Assembly: GCA_009746045.1 (NCBI GenBank)
Contig: RPFO01000050.1
Span: forward strand, 5,273,728 to 5,337,727
DNA length: 64,000 nt
DNA from: Mesostigma viride
Taxonomy: Eukaryota; Streptophyta; Mesostigmatophyceae; Mesostigmatales; Mesostigmataceae
Direction of reading: 5' to 3'
The notes under the pieces were generated by a model. The model was not told the origin of the DNA. It made no database searches and saw only the letters and a program-made list of their open reading frames with translations. Positions 10,435 to 21,925 of the stretch are shown piece after piece; the stretch's first letter is position 1; the number at the start of each line of letters is the position of its first letter. The position numbers were made by a program, and so were the translations under genes.

Positions 10435-11620
10435 TTAGGCACGTGAGTGCTACCGTCAGTGTTCACATAGTTGCCATGCACCCAGTGCATTGTCGTGTCT
10501 GCCTCATCATCTGCCGGCTCACCGTGGCAGCGTTGATTTCTGACTTTCCCTTGTTGTAATGATGTGACAATACTTCAATGTGGTGAGCCAACCATGCTTG
10601 ATATAATTTACTGCACGCAAGCTGCCATAATACCGTGATCCAGTTGGATGATCCTACTTGGTTCCTTGTCCTCCATTGGCCATGTTTGTTGCCCATGTCA
10701 GTTAGGGCAGTTTAGGATGTGTTGTTTTGTTGTTTACCTTGGTTGGCATAGGCCTTACACTCTAACCCGGGGGAAACAGAGAAAATGCTGGTTAGGCATG
10801 TGAGTGCTACCGTCAGTGTTCACATAGTTGCCATGCACCCAGTGCATTGTCGTGTCTGCCCCATCATCTGCCGGCTCACCGTGGCAGCGTTGATTTCTGA
10901 CTTTCCCTTGTTGTAATGATGTGACAATACTTCAATGTGGTGAGCCAACCATGCTTGATATAATTTACTGCACGCAAGCTGCCATAATACCGTGATCCAG
11001 TTGGATGATCCTACTTGGTTCCTTGTCCTCCATTGGCCATGTTTGTTGCCCATGTCAGTTAGGGCAGTTTAGGATGTGTTGTTTTGTTGTTTACCTTGGT
11101 TGGCATAGGCCTTACACTCTAACCCGGGGGAAACAGAGAAAATGCTGGTTAGGCACGTGAGTGCTACCGTCAGTGTTCACATAGTTGCCATGCACCCAGT
11201 GCATTGTCGTGTCTGCCCCATCATCTGCCGGCTCACCGTGGCAGCGTTGATTTCTGACTTTCCCTTGTTGTAATGATGTGACAATACTTCAATGTGGTGA
11301 GCCAACCATGCTTGATATAATTTACTGCACGCAAGCTGCCATAATACCGTGATCAAGTTGGATGATCCTACTTGGTTCCTTGTCCTCCATTGGCCATGTT
11401 TTTTGCCCATGTCAGTTAGGGCAGTTTAGGATGTGTTGTTTTGTTGTTTACCTTGGTTGGCATAGGCCTTACACTCTAACCCGGGGGAAACAGAGAAAAT
11501 GCTGGTTAGGCATGTGAGTGCTACCGTCAGTGTTCACATTGTTGCCATGCACCCAGTGCATTGTCGTGTCTGCCTCATCATCTGCCGTCTCACCGTGGCA
11601 GCGTTGATTTCTGACTTGTT
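10435..11620. repeat. 357-bp tandem satellite, about 3.3 units
   Basis: Units start at 10435, 10792, 11149 and 11506 with TTAGGCAYGTGAGTGCTACC. The last unit diverges after about 115 bp. Units differ by only a few substitutions. The longest open frame, 77 codons, repeats simply because the DNA repeats and has no protein character. The array continues on the far side of the retrotransposon at 5000-5245. Confidence 0.85.
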
Positions 11621-11672
11621 CCCCCGCTCCGCATGCGTTGGGATTCCGTTTTGGCGTTGCCGTTGAATACAG

Positions 11673-14600
11673 GTGAGGGAATGCAAAGAACCGCTTGACT
11701 TCTCTGAAGCATCAGCAAAGTTTGACGTACACGGCGACCCATGGAAGCGTGAGGCGGGGGCAATATACATGGAACAGGAATTGAAAAAATGGCATCAACA
11801 AAATCCCAAGCTGTGGAGCAGCCTGAAATTTGTAAAGAATGGAGTTGTGACCACCACACTTCAGGGAAGTGTAGCGGTGAGTCACTCTCTTATTTTAGTT
11901 GGTGGCAATTTATTGCTGTGATGCAGGCTGCCATGCCAGCAGTCTTCCCTAATGTGTGTGGTAGGAGTACAAGACAAAGGCAGTTATGGTGCTGGCCCCT
12001 GCACTGACCCTGCCGCTACATGGTTGGTAATGTTGCTGCTTGGTTGGCTTTCCTTTGACGTGCATATCGTCCAATTTCGGTAATGCAGAAAGAACGCCTA
12101 AGGAAGCACATCATTACCTGGAGCAGGGCACGAGAGGCAGCAGAAAAGAGAGAGGAAGAGAGTGAAAGAGAGGCGGCGAAGAAGCGCGAGGAACAGGATC
12201 GGAAAGGCAAGAGGCAGCGGGTGGAGGAACATGGCAACGAAGCCAGCGGCAGAGAGGAGCTGCGAGCAAGCATGTCAACTGCGGTGGATGCAGACGTGGG
12301 GGAGGCACATGCGGGGCAAGCATGTGTAGGCCTGGAAATCGTGCCAGGGCCCACCGTGATTGCAATTGCCGAGTTCCTGCTGAAGCGAGCACTGGCCTCA
12401 TTGCCGCAGTTGGCAGCCAAGGACGCGAGCATCACGGAAGTGGATGCTTTGTGCAAGGAAGAAAACTCGGGATCGGGTAGTCCAGCGGTGGACCTGATGA
12501 ACAACACAGCCTGTGCCCTTGCAAATGCCGCGCTGCAGTTGGTCTCCAACTCCGTCCATGTTGATGGCAAGGTCAGTGGTGGCACAGTTTCTTCCTGTTT
12601 TGGGTATGACGCATAAATAATTGCCCCTTGTATGTACGGGTGCGGTCGATTGGCCTCCCTCCAGCAACATTGCAACATCCGTTACTGACGTCCACTGCAT
12701 GTGGCGGATGCGTTCCTTCTGCATGGTATTTGCCTTGTGTGCCGTTATTGTGCAGGGTGTCGTCAGTACATCGGATGCACTGGGGCCCCAGGCCGGTCAG
12801 GGGGGCATTCCAGCGGAGCAGCAAGCGAGTACATTGACACAGGAGGGCGGGGACAAGGCAGGCCGAGGTGGGGGGCAACACCGGGGGGGCGGCAGCACCG
12901 GTGGAGCGGGGGAAGCAGGAGGAGGCGGGGGAAGCCAAGCCTGAGGGGGGTTGCGCCGGGGGGGAGGCAGCGAAGGTGGAGCGGGGGAAGCAGGAGGAGG
13001 CGGGGGAAGCCAAGGACGAGGAGGGGAGCAGCGACGGGGGGGAGGCAGCGAAGGTGGAGCGGGGGAAGCAGGAGGAGGCGGGGGAAGCCAAGGACGAGGA
13101 GGGGAGCAGCGACGGGGGGAGGCAGCGAAGGTGGAGGGGGGAAGCAGGAGGAGGAGGGGAAAGCCAAGGCCGAGGAGGGGAGCAGCGACGGGGGGGAGGC
13201 AGCGAAGGTGGAGCGGGGAAGCAGGAGCGGAGGCGGGGGAAGCCAAGGACAAGGAGGGGAGCAGCGACGGGGGGGAGGCAGCGAAGGTGGAGCGGGGGAA
13301 GCAGGAGGAGGCGGGGAAAGCCAAGGACGAGGAGGGGAGCAGCGCCGGGGGGGAGCCAGCGAAGGTGGAGCAGGTGAAGCAGGAGGCGGGGGAAGCCAAG
13401 GACGAGGAGGGGAGCAGCGCCGGGGGGTCCGAGGCAGCGAAGGTGGAGCGGGGGAAGCAGGAGGAGGCGGGGGAAGCCAAGCCTGAGGGGGGTTGCGCCG
13501 GGGGGGAGGCAGCAAAGGGGAAGCGGGGGAAGCAGGAGGAGGCGGGGAAGGGCAAGGCCGAGGAGGGGAGCAGCGCCGGGGGGCGGAAGCAATTAAAGGT
13601 GGAGCAGGGGAAACAGGGTCAGGCGGGGAAGGGCAAGGCCGAGGAGGGGAGCAGCGCCGGGGGGCGGAAGCAAAGGTGGAGCAGGGGAAACAGGGTCAGG
13701 CGGGGAAGGGCAGGGCCGAGGAGGGGAGCAGCGCCGGGGGGGCGGAAGCAAAGGTGGAGCAGGGGAAACAGGGTCAGGCGGGGAAGGGCAAGGCCGAGGA
13801 GGGGAGCAGCGCCGGGGGGGCGGAAGCAAAGGTGGAGCAGGGGAAACAGGGTCAGGCGGGGAAGGGCAAGGCCGAGGAGGGGAGCAGCGCCGGGGGGAGG
13901 CAGCGAAGGTGGAGTGGGTGAAGCAGGAGGAGGGGGGGAAGCCAAGGACGAGGAGGGGGTCAAGACCAGAGGGGCGGCAGCAAACAGGAAGCGGGTGAAG
14001 CAGGAGGAGGGGGGGGAAGCCAAGCCTGAGGAGGGGGTCAAGACATGCAGAGGGGCGGCAGCAAAGGGGAAGCGGGTGAAGCAGGAGGAGGCGGGGAAGG
14101 GCAAGGCCGAGGAGGGGAGCAGCGCCGGGGGGGCGGAAGCAAAGGTGGAGCAGGGGAAACAGGAGGAGGCGGGGAAGGGCAAGGCCAAGGAGGGGAGCAG
14201 CGCCGGGGGGGCGGAAGCAAAGGTGGAGCAGGGGAAACAGGAGGAGGCGGGGAAGGGCAAGGCCAAGAAGGGGGGGAAGACAGGAGGGAAGACAGCAAAG
14301 GGCAAGCATGGGAAGAAGGTGGAGTTAATTAATCGTGGTGTCGAGTGAGGAGGAGGAGGAGGAGGAGGCGGAGCCGAGGAAGGTAGCGACCGATGAGGAG
14401 AAGAGCAAGGAAACATACTGTCAGTTCTGCAAGATGACCGCTAAAGTTTATCATAAACACAAGGACGAGCGTCTGTACCCAAACAGAATCACCTTCACCA
14501 ACTTTGCATCAGGCTGCCATGTGGACGCAGGTATCATGTTTGTCTGGGCGTTGATCCTCGCGTCCTACTGGGGACGCATGTGGGGGCTGATTTTGATAGG

Positions 14601-15444
14601 GGGGAGAGCGCGTGGAGAGGACCACTGCAGTGAACGATGCGAGGTGGGATGGCAGCTGATGCAGTGTGTGTGGTACCTAGCCTTTTCCAAGCCGGACAAT
14701 GAGGATTTGTACCAAGCCAAGCTGGATGAGGCAAGGGACTTGCTACGAGATGCGCTTGCGAGGGTATCCACAGATGTGAAGCCAACGGGAAAGGGCGTCC
14801 CAGATGCAACGGTGAGACTGTTGCTTGACCATGTCAGATTGTGCAACATCAAAGAGGGCAACTGGATGTGCAAGCCCCCCCGCGTCACCGAGGAGCCTTC
14901 TTTTTCGCTTCTCGACCTCTCGTATCGCGAAGAAGCTCACCCCACGCCGCTGTCCGTCACCGACCGCATCAAAAAAGCGTGCCAGTCATCGCTGTGGGCA
15001 CATAAAAAGCACGCCACGGAAGGTGAGCAGTATCCTGAACCACTGTGCTTCCACCCGCGCACGTTCCTACGTGAGGTGCCCCCCTTCCTGGCCTTCTGCA
15101 ACCTCCACAACTGGAAAACACTGCCATGCAGGAAGTACAAGGGAGGGGATGTGCCAGTGAAAGTGGAGGGGGTGCAGTTGATGGTGGATGGCAAGATGTG
15201 GACAGTCACATTGCACCTATTTGCGCTCATCCGGTTTTATAGTTACAAACATTTCACGGCGCTGCTACCCGCTAGTGAATGGGGGGGTGTGGAAAACTGG
15301 AATGAGCACGACGGGATAGCGGCGAAGGGCAACAACGGAGAGCCCCTGGCAAGGGTGCGGCCCGTGGGAAACGTGACCACATACCTCGAGCAATGGGGCT
15401 ACCACATCGTGGCTGCGGGATACCAGGTTGTACGCCCCCCCTAG
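11673..15444 (+). CDS. Multi-exon gene of unknown function with a Lys/Glu/Gly-rich repeat domain
   Basis: Probable exons are 11673-11876, 12089-12571, 12756-14530 and 14681-15444, with donors GTGAGT, GTCAGT and GTATCA and acceptors ending CAG or TAG; phases agree for the first two junctions and the last. Domains in order: KFDVHGDPWKREAGAIY; a charged helix (KREEESEREAAKKREEQ); a helical Ala/Leu region; a long repeat domain (EEGSSAGGEAAKVERGKQEE units); a CQFCKMTAKVYHKHK segment that could bind zinc; then a globular C-terminus with FYSYKHFTALLPASEW and WNEHDG. That last pair faintly recalls the His box of ubiquitin-specific proteases, but no Cys box was found. G-run length changes shift the repeat frame several times. 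It lies inside the giant transposon and may be cargo. Confidence 0.45.
12866..14300. repeat. G-rich coding minisatellite
   Basis: Roughly 60- to 87-bp units of GGGGGAAGCAGGAGGAGGCGGGG type, over 20 copies, purine-rich on the plus strand. Runs of four to eight G occur in every unit, so the plus strand could form G-quadruplexes. The reading frame of the surrounding gene changes with G-run length. Confidence 0.8.
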
Positions 15445-15499
15445 CTGAGGTTATCCCACGAGACGCCCCACCCACTTTCCACGCAGCCTGCTCTACAGC

Positions 15500-15605
15500 T
15501 GTAGGTGCACCAAGGGCACCTGCACCAGCATGATCTCTCAGAGCTCAAGGGGGGCCTGGCATGGGGTGGAAAATCAGCATGGCTATACAAAGGCTAGGGC
15601 ATGGC
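15500..15605 (-). repeat. Member of a dispersed SINE/MITE-like family (fragment)
   Basis: Matches 17440-17545 closely (CTGTAGGTGCACCAAGGG ... GGCTATACAAAGGCTAGGGC). It is the inverse of the 5' half of the full copies at 16740-17035 and 47600-47870. Confidence 0.5.
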
Positions 15606-15764
15606 TTCTCATCAGAGAGTGACTCTCTGCATTCGCAGCGCTGGGCTAAATTCTGATAATGCATCATCCTGATAATGCACACATGTCACCATTGTCTCAG
15701 TTAATGCAATATGCAAGACACATTAATTAATTAATAAATTAGGAACATAACTGTGGGAGTACAT

Positions 15765-16470
<706 letters not shown>

Positions 16471-16474
16471 CACT

Positions 16475-16622
16475 TCATGCACCTGGAGCAGGTGTAGTTA
16501 ACTGACATTACATCCTACCCTCGCAAGGAAGTAGCCCAGAATGTATTAAAGGCCATATGCACAGCTTCAGGGATATGTGCCACATGTACTCACAATGGAG
16601 TCATGTAATGAATTAATTAATG
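16475..16622 (+). repeat. 3' part of the SINE/MITE-like family
   Basis: GGAAGTAGCCCAGAATGTATT through the tail TTAATTAATGA, matching 21790-21925 and 47770-47860. Confidence 0.5.
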
Positions 16623-16739
16623 AGGAACATGACAGAGAGTGTACATGCCCGCCTACTACAGGCACTATACCAGCCTAGGCCTAGCCTTTTTAGTCATGTA
16701 CATGTGTGCCTATGATGAGCCACCCTCCAGATGATGCCT

Positions 16740-17035
16740 AGCTTTATTTAATTATGCAGTGCCCATGCAGGGAGTAACTCTCTGCTGAGACGCCATGCCA
16801 TAGCTCTTGTATAGCCATGATGATCTTCCCCCACATGCCACGCTCCCCTTAAGTGGGCATAGCGCGATACATCATGAGGGTGCAGGTGCCTTGGTGCACC
16901 TCGAGCAAGTGTTGTTTACATCCCCACCCTTGCAGGAAGTAGCTTAGGATGTATGATAGGCCATATGCCCCCTCTCAAGGGCTATGTGCTACATATACTC
17001 CCAACGGAGTTATGTTACAATTCAATTCAATTCAT
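16740..17035 (+). repeat. Near-complete member of the SINE/MITE-like family
   Basis: About 295 bp: CTCTGCTGAGACGCCATG, TAGCTCTTGTATAGCC, GGGTGCAGGTGCC, then GGAAGTAGC and CCATATGCCCC, ending CTCCCAACGGAGTTATGT with an A/T-rich simple tail. The variable tail suggests a SINE; terminal inverted repeats were not found. Confidence 0.5.
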
Positions 17036-17394
17036 GCAATTCAATGACAGAGAGTGACTCTCTGCATAGGAAGCGCAGGGCTACATTCTTCATGCATCAT
17101 CCTTGCCAGCATGACATGTCCCAACTGTTGTATTGTGGTCCGCACACATGTCACCATTGTCTCAGTTAATGCAATATGCAAGACAGATTAATTAATTAAC
17201 ATTACTCTGTTGCCATGCAGGGAGTACATGTAGCACATATCCCTGACAAGGGCCATATGGCTTCCAATGCAGGTGTACCTAGAGATAGCCACGCGGCCTT
17301 CGCGTCTTTCCTCTCAGACAACTACCCTAGTCCTTCCACGGCGTTGGATCGCCATGCGTCCAGGCATAGCTGTCTCACTTCATATGGCTTTTAA

Positions 17395-17545
17395 TACATT
17401 ATTGGCTACTTCCTGCAAGGGTAGGATGTAAACTACACCTCCTGTAGGTGCACCAAGGGCACCTGCACCAGCATGATCTCTCAGAGCTCAAGGAGGGCCT
17501 GGCATGTGCTGGAAGATCAGCATGGCTATACAAAGGCTAGGGCAC
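17395..17545 (-). repeat. Inverted partial member of the SINE/MITE-like family
   Basis: Reverse orientation of the 16780-16960 segment. The left edge of the 14-kb duplicated block falls inside it at 17459. Confidence 0.5.
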
Positions 17546-18189
17546 AGGCATGAGCATGAGACAGTGACCGTAGTTGGGGTTGTATTCATCTCACCCTCAC
17601 GACCTGTGTGTAATTAAGTGATTATTTATTCATTGATTGATGTCTTGGGAAGACGCCTGGACTATAACTTAATTGGGGAATTCAGTGCTGCGTGGTCCCC
17701 CAACGGGGACACGAGAATAATCATCCAGATTGATTAATAAACTCAGCGATCAATTATGTGAGACTACCATTGCAAAGCAAGCCTGATATGAAACAGTTGA
17801 TTATTACAAGTACTCCAGTTAATCAACTAAAATTGCATGTGGTTGCGTTGGGGAGCCGCGGACCATGAAGCCCTCGAATTTCACGAAATTAGTTGCCCCA
17901 CTTATGATGAAATGAAAATGCTAACGGTTGCAATGGTGCTAACGGTTACTGAAAGCATGCCACAGCCTACAATTGCTGACCAGGCTCACTGATGGGTATA
18001 ATTATGAGCTGATCAGTAGTAGTAAAGACTCCTGGCACAGCAGTCCTTCAGGGGATATATACATGCTGGTTCACGAGATCGTAATGTGGATGGATCTGCA
18101 AGCGTACCAGGGAAACACATATCATATAGTATCGCAGGATAAGTCTTAGGCCATCTGTATGCATACCAAACTGCTGTCTATGTCAGTAA

Positions 18190-18567
<378 letters not shown>

Positions 18568-18576
18568 ATAAAGTGT

Positions 18577-18906
18577 TTACCTTTTTGTCATTCCGTGCAA
18601 ACAGATCTTCACATGTACGTCAGCGTTGCAAGTAGCGCAGCAGCAATTCTTTTTGGGACAAGCTTCGTCTAAAAGTATAGTTTTGTTAGGATCGGAAGTC
18701 TGAACGTCCCGGCTGTGACCGCTGGTTGTCTCTGGCACCACAATAACGTTGGCGCCTGGCGTCATTGGGATCGATGAGTCATTGGGATCACACGACGCAC
18801 TTCCCTTACTGCCAGGAGGACCACTGGGGCGCGTTTTCTTCATAGGACCCTTTCCCTTGCTGCCGCCAGCCGAAGCGGCTCCATTATGCTTGGGCTTTCG
18901 AGCCAT
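18577..18906 (-). CDS. Small basic Cys-rich protein, probable first exon (copy 1)
   Basis: The ATG at 18906 gives a basic start (MARKPKHNG...KGKGPMKKTR), a Pro/Ser/Asn linker and a Cys cluster (CPKKNCCCATC) followed by HVKICLHG. The Cys/His spacing could bind a metal ion but fits no family I know. In frame the stop is at 18577, but AAAAAG|GTAAAC near its end reads as a 5' splice site, so the protein probably continues past the CCTG-repeat intron into an exon I could not find. The gene points away from the kinase; the palindromic array at 19071-19905 lies between their starts. Confidence 0.4.
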   Translation of the reverse strand: MARKPKHNGAASAGGSKGKGPMKKTRPSGPPGSKGSASCDPNDSSIPMTPGANVIVVPETTSGHSRDVQTSDPNKTILLDEACPKKNCCCATCNADVHVKICLHGMTKR

Positions 18907-19070
18907 ACCTCGCGTCTTTCCTGTTGAAAACACCCGTGTGTCCTGCGAAATAACACAGCCGCTCAGCCGGTGATCAACGTTAAGCTACGCCGGCAGCTTC
19001 CCCCCTCCCTATAAAGATTTATCCAACTATATTAAAAACCAACAGAGAATACCTGCTTGCATTGGAGGCA

Positions 19071-19905
19071 CTATGTACTCCACACTATGTACTCTTGGAG
19101 TACATAGTGTGGATTACATAGTCACTCCTTCCTATGTAATAAGGGCGTGTCTCACCGCGTCGGCAGTCCCCTATTCGGAAATCCCGGATCATATGTACTC
19201 CGGACTATGTACTCTTGGAGTACATAGTCACTCCGGACTATGTACTTTTGGAGTACATAGTCCGGAGTACATAGTCACTCCTTCCTATGTAATAAGGGCG
19301 TGTCTCACCGCGTCGGCAGTCCCCTATTCGGAAATCCCGGATCATATGTACTCCGGACTATGTACTCTTGGAGTACATAGTCACTCCGGACTATGTACTT
19401 TGGAGTACATAGTCCGGAGTACATAGTCACTCCTTCCTATGTAATACGGGCGTGTCTCACCGCGTCGGCAGTCCCCTATTCGGAAATCCCGATCATATGT
19501 ACTCCGGACTATGTACTCTTGGAGTACATAGTCACTCCGGACTATGTACTCTTGGAGTACATAGTGGAGTACATAGTCACTCCTTCCTATGTAATACGGG
19601 CGTGTCTCACCGCGTCGGCAGTCCCCTATTCGGAAATCCCGGATCATATGTACTCCGGACTATGTACTCTTGGAGTACATAGTCACTCCGGACTATGTAC
19701 TCTTGGAGTACATAGTCCGGAGTACATAGTCACTCCTTCCTATGTAATACGGGCGTGTCTCACCGCGTCGGCAGTCCCCTATTCGGAAATCCCGGATCAT
19801 ATGTACTCCGGACTATGTACTCTTGGAGTACATAGTGTGCCACCCTATGTACTCTTGGAGTACATAGGTGGAGTACATAGTCACTCCTTCCTATGTAATA
19901 CCGGA
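19071..19905. promoter_or_regulatory. Palindromic repeat array between a divergent gene pair (left, copy 1)
   Basis: Five units of about 150 bp. Each has two or three hairpins of the form ACTATGTACTC-TTG-GAGTACATAGT, short CCGG-centred ones, and a conserved non-palindromic core (GGGCGTGTCTCACCGCG, CCCCTATTCGGAAATCCC). The outer edge reads GCATTGGAGGCACTATGTAC, the inverse of the outer edge of the right array near 28250. It occupies the whole space between the small minus gene (start 18906) and the kinase (start 20131). A shared promoter and protein-binding region is inferred; nested CACTA ends are the alternative. Confidence 0.6.
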
Positions 19906-20000
19906 GTAATCATGCGTAATCATGCGTAATCATGCGTAATCATGCGTAATCATGCGTAATCATCAGAGTATCATCAGAGTAATCATCAGAGTAATCATCG
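19905..20000. repeat. Short tandem repeat upstream of the kinase
   Basis: GTAATCATGC repeated about five times, then about three GTAATCATCAGA-type units, between the palindromic array and the kinase start. Confidence 0.8.
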
Positions 20001-20130
20001 TCCAGACAAGCTGCACTGCCCCTAAGACCCTAAGTTACACAAGATGATGGAGTAGTTTGGTGTTGAAAGGGAAGGTCGAAAGCCTGCGCTTAATGCACCA
20101 CCCGTAATTACGAGCGAAAGTACAGCCACC

Positions 20131-21537
20131 ATGGAAAATCCCGTTGACATCGCGCAAAAACAGGCCAAGAGAAAGCGGCAAGTGGCCGAAGCGGCCCGCC
20201 GGTGGAGGTTGAAAAGGAAGTTGACGACTCAATGCATACGTAGTCAGGCGATGGAGGGTGGCAACGCCGCTCCCCCTATTCGTCAAGACAACGTCGGTGC
20301 GAGAAGCACCATAATGCCTGGGCGTGATGGGTTGCACGCTTTCCGGCCAGTGCCCGGGGCTGCGAGTGTCGCCCGCCCCACGGCTATCCCCGCCTGTGCT
20401 GCAGTTCGCCCCGTCAACCCCGCTGTGATGACTCGCGACGTTGCCGTGTCGCCACTTTGTTTGGCTACCATCCCAGATCCCCCGCTGGCACCCACCGGGG
20501 CATGCCATTCGGTGCACACCAAGGAAGCATTGCACAGCAAAGGACATACCGGCGTTGCACGTGCACAAGATGCTTCCAAGCGTCCGGACGCCTGCTGCGG
20601 TACACCGAATGCGTGGGAAGCAATGCAGGCCAGGCTGGCAGAGATGACCACCTGTGCAGAAACCCGGGACATTGTTGAGCGGGGCCTGATGCGGTACCCC
20701 CACGTGAGTTTGGGGAAGCGCTTAGGCGCCGGCCTCTTTGGGTCTGTGCACCTTGTCAAGTCCACTTTACCTGGCTTTGACCATCCTCTGGTCGTGAAAG
20801 TGGCAAAGATCCCGCGCGCCACAAACCTCGTGCACATACAGCAGGTAATTGTGGATCTGAGTGCTGGAGTGGCCAGGGAAGCTGCTCTCATGACCATTGC
20901 GGGGCGTCGAGAGGGCACCTGTCCACGTGTCGCAGGATTGTGGGCCCCAGTTGAGACTGTAGGTGGCATAGTCATGGAGATGGTGACGGGTGACTTGAAG
21001 GCTGCCCGTGATGCCTCCGAATACAACCGTCCCTTTGATGTGCGCACGCCTCCCATCTTGGCGAAGTGCGCCAAAGTTTTATCCAATTTGCACTCGGTTG
21101 GAATCATTCATAACGATCTTAAGTGTGACAACTTTTTGTACAAGGTTGAGGAGGGCACGGCGGAGCCAACCATCTACATTGGAGACCTGGGCCAGGCAAC
21201 CAGAGTGAACGAGATGGCGCCCATGCGTGTGCCGGGGCAGTCCCGGTGGCACCCGGCCACGGTCTTGCATCCAAGTGCAAAGGCCTTGAGGGGAACGATA
21301 CAAGCTCGGCCAGAGCACGATGTTTATGCTTTCTTGGTCATGGTGGACGACCTGTTCAGGAGGTCGCCCAAGTGCTTTGTCCGCAAGGCAACGGACCCAG
21401 TTCTGTGGGAGCTGTGTAGGAAGATTGCTTTTCGACAACAATACAAGCACGATATTGTGTTACCTGACATGGCCGGGCTGGCGGACATGTTCCACAAAGC
21501 CCGCATATTCGTGCCCGATGCTTACCCCAAGCAGTAA
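20131..21537 (+). CDS. Transposon-borne protein kinase (copy 1)
   Basis: 468 residues, no intron needed. The start is the ATG in ACCATGG at 20131. Residues 13-30 are strongly basic (KRKRQ...RRWRLKRK), a likely nuclear signal. A Pro/Ala-rich linker follows. The kinase domain is about 190-435: Gly-loop LGAGLFGSVHLV (198-209), Lys in VVKVAK (223), helix-C Glu in AREAALM (250), catalytic loop IIHNDLKCDNFL with D329 and N334, metal-binding DLG (352-354) and the helix-F Asp in EHDVYAF (397). Key residues are present, so it is probably active; HND replaces HRD and DLG replaces DFG. It converges with the transposase gene. A role in controlling transposase or a host target is speculation. Confidence 0.85.
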   Translation: MENPVDIAQKQAKRKRQVAEAARRWRLKRKLTTQCIRSQAMEGGNAAPPIRQDNVGARSTIMPGRDGLHAFRPVPGAASVARPTAIPACAAVRPVNPAVMTRDVAVSPLCLATIPDPPLAPTGACHSVHTKEALHSKGHTGVARAQDASKRPDACCGTPNAWEAMQARLAEMTTCAETRDIVERGLMRYPHVSLGKRLGAGLFGSVHLVKSTLPGFDHPLVVKVAKIPRATNLVHIQQVIVDLSAGVAREAALMTIAGRREGTCPRVAGLWAPVETVGGIVMEMVTGDLKAARDASEYNRPFDVRTPPILAKCAKVLSNLHSVGIIHNDLKCDNFLYKVEEGTAEPTIYIGDLGQATRVNEMAPMRVPGQSRWHPATVLHPSAKALRGTIQARPEHDVYAFLVMVDDLFRRSPKCFVRKATDPVLWELCRKIAFRQQYKHDIVLPDMAGLADMFHKARIFVPDAYPKQ

Positions 21538-21540
21538 CCG

Positions 21541-21720
21541 TGTTGCATCCCAAGTGCAAAGGCCTTGAGGGGAACGCTACAAGCTCAGCCAGGGCACGAT
21601 GTTTATGCTTTCTTCGTCATGGTGGACGATCTGTTCAGGAGGTCGCCCAAGTGCTTTGTCCGCAAGTCAACAGACCCACTTCTCCATGAGGTGTGTAGAA
21701 AGATTGCTTACATCTGTACA
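21541..21720 (+). pseudogene. Duplicated 3' fragment of the kinase gene (copy 1)
   Basis: Directly after the kinase stop, about 180 bp repeats codons for residues roughly 378-434 (GTTGCATCCCAAGTGCAAAG onward) with several substitutions. It reads as a tandem duplication of the gene end, or the end of a second decayed kinase. Confidence 0.75.
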
Positions 21721-21774
21721 GTATGATTACCCCATATTCATCTTAAGTGGAAGGACATATGCTACTCGTGCATG

Positions 21775-21925
21775 TGGTGTGTGCCCGAGTAGGTGGCAGT
21801 TTACATTCCCCCACCTGCAGGAAGTAGCCCAGAGTGTATTAAAAGCCATATGCCCCTTCTCAGGGCTATGGGGTACATATTCTCCCAGCGGAGTTATGTT
21901 ACTAATTAATTAATCACACGTTCAT
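21775..21925 (+). repeat. 3' part of the SINE/MITE-like family (copy 1)
   Basis: GGAAGTAGCCCAGAGTGTATT, CATATGCCCCTTCTCAGGG and CCCAGCGGAGTTATGTTAC, ending in a TTAATTAATTAA tail. It lies downstream of the kinase. Confidence 0.5.

Noticed and set aside
10463-11410. Repeated 77-codon minus-strand frames in the satellite
   Set aside because: They repeat because the 357-bp DNA unit repeats; left partial units and substitutions show no coding constraint.
19071-19905. CRISPR-like array
   Set aside because: Units are contiguous palindromic repeats without unique spacers, in a eukaryotic context with introns.
20283-21107. 274-codon minus-strand frame opposite the kinase
   Set aside because: It is the antisense shadow of a clear kinase frame with all catalytic motifs on the plus strand.
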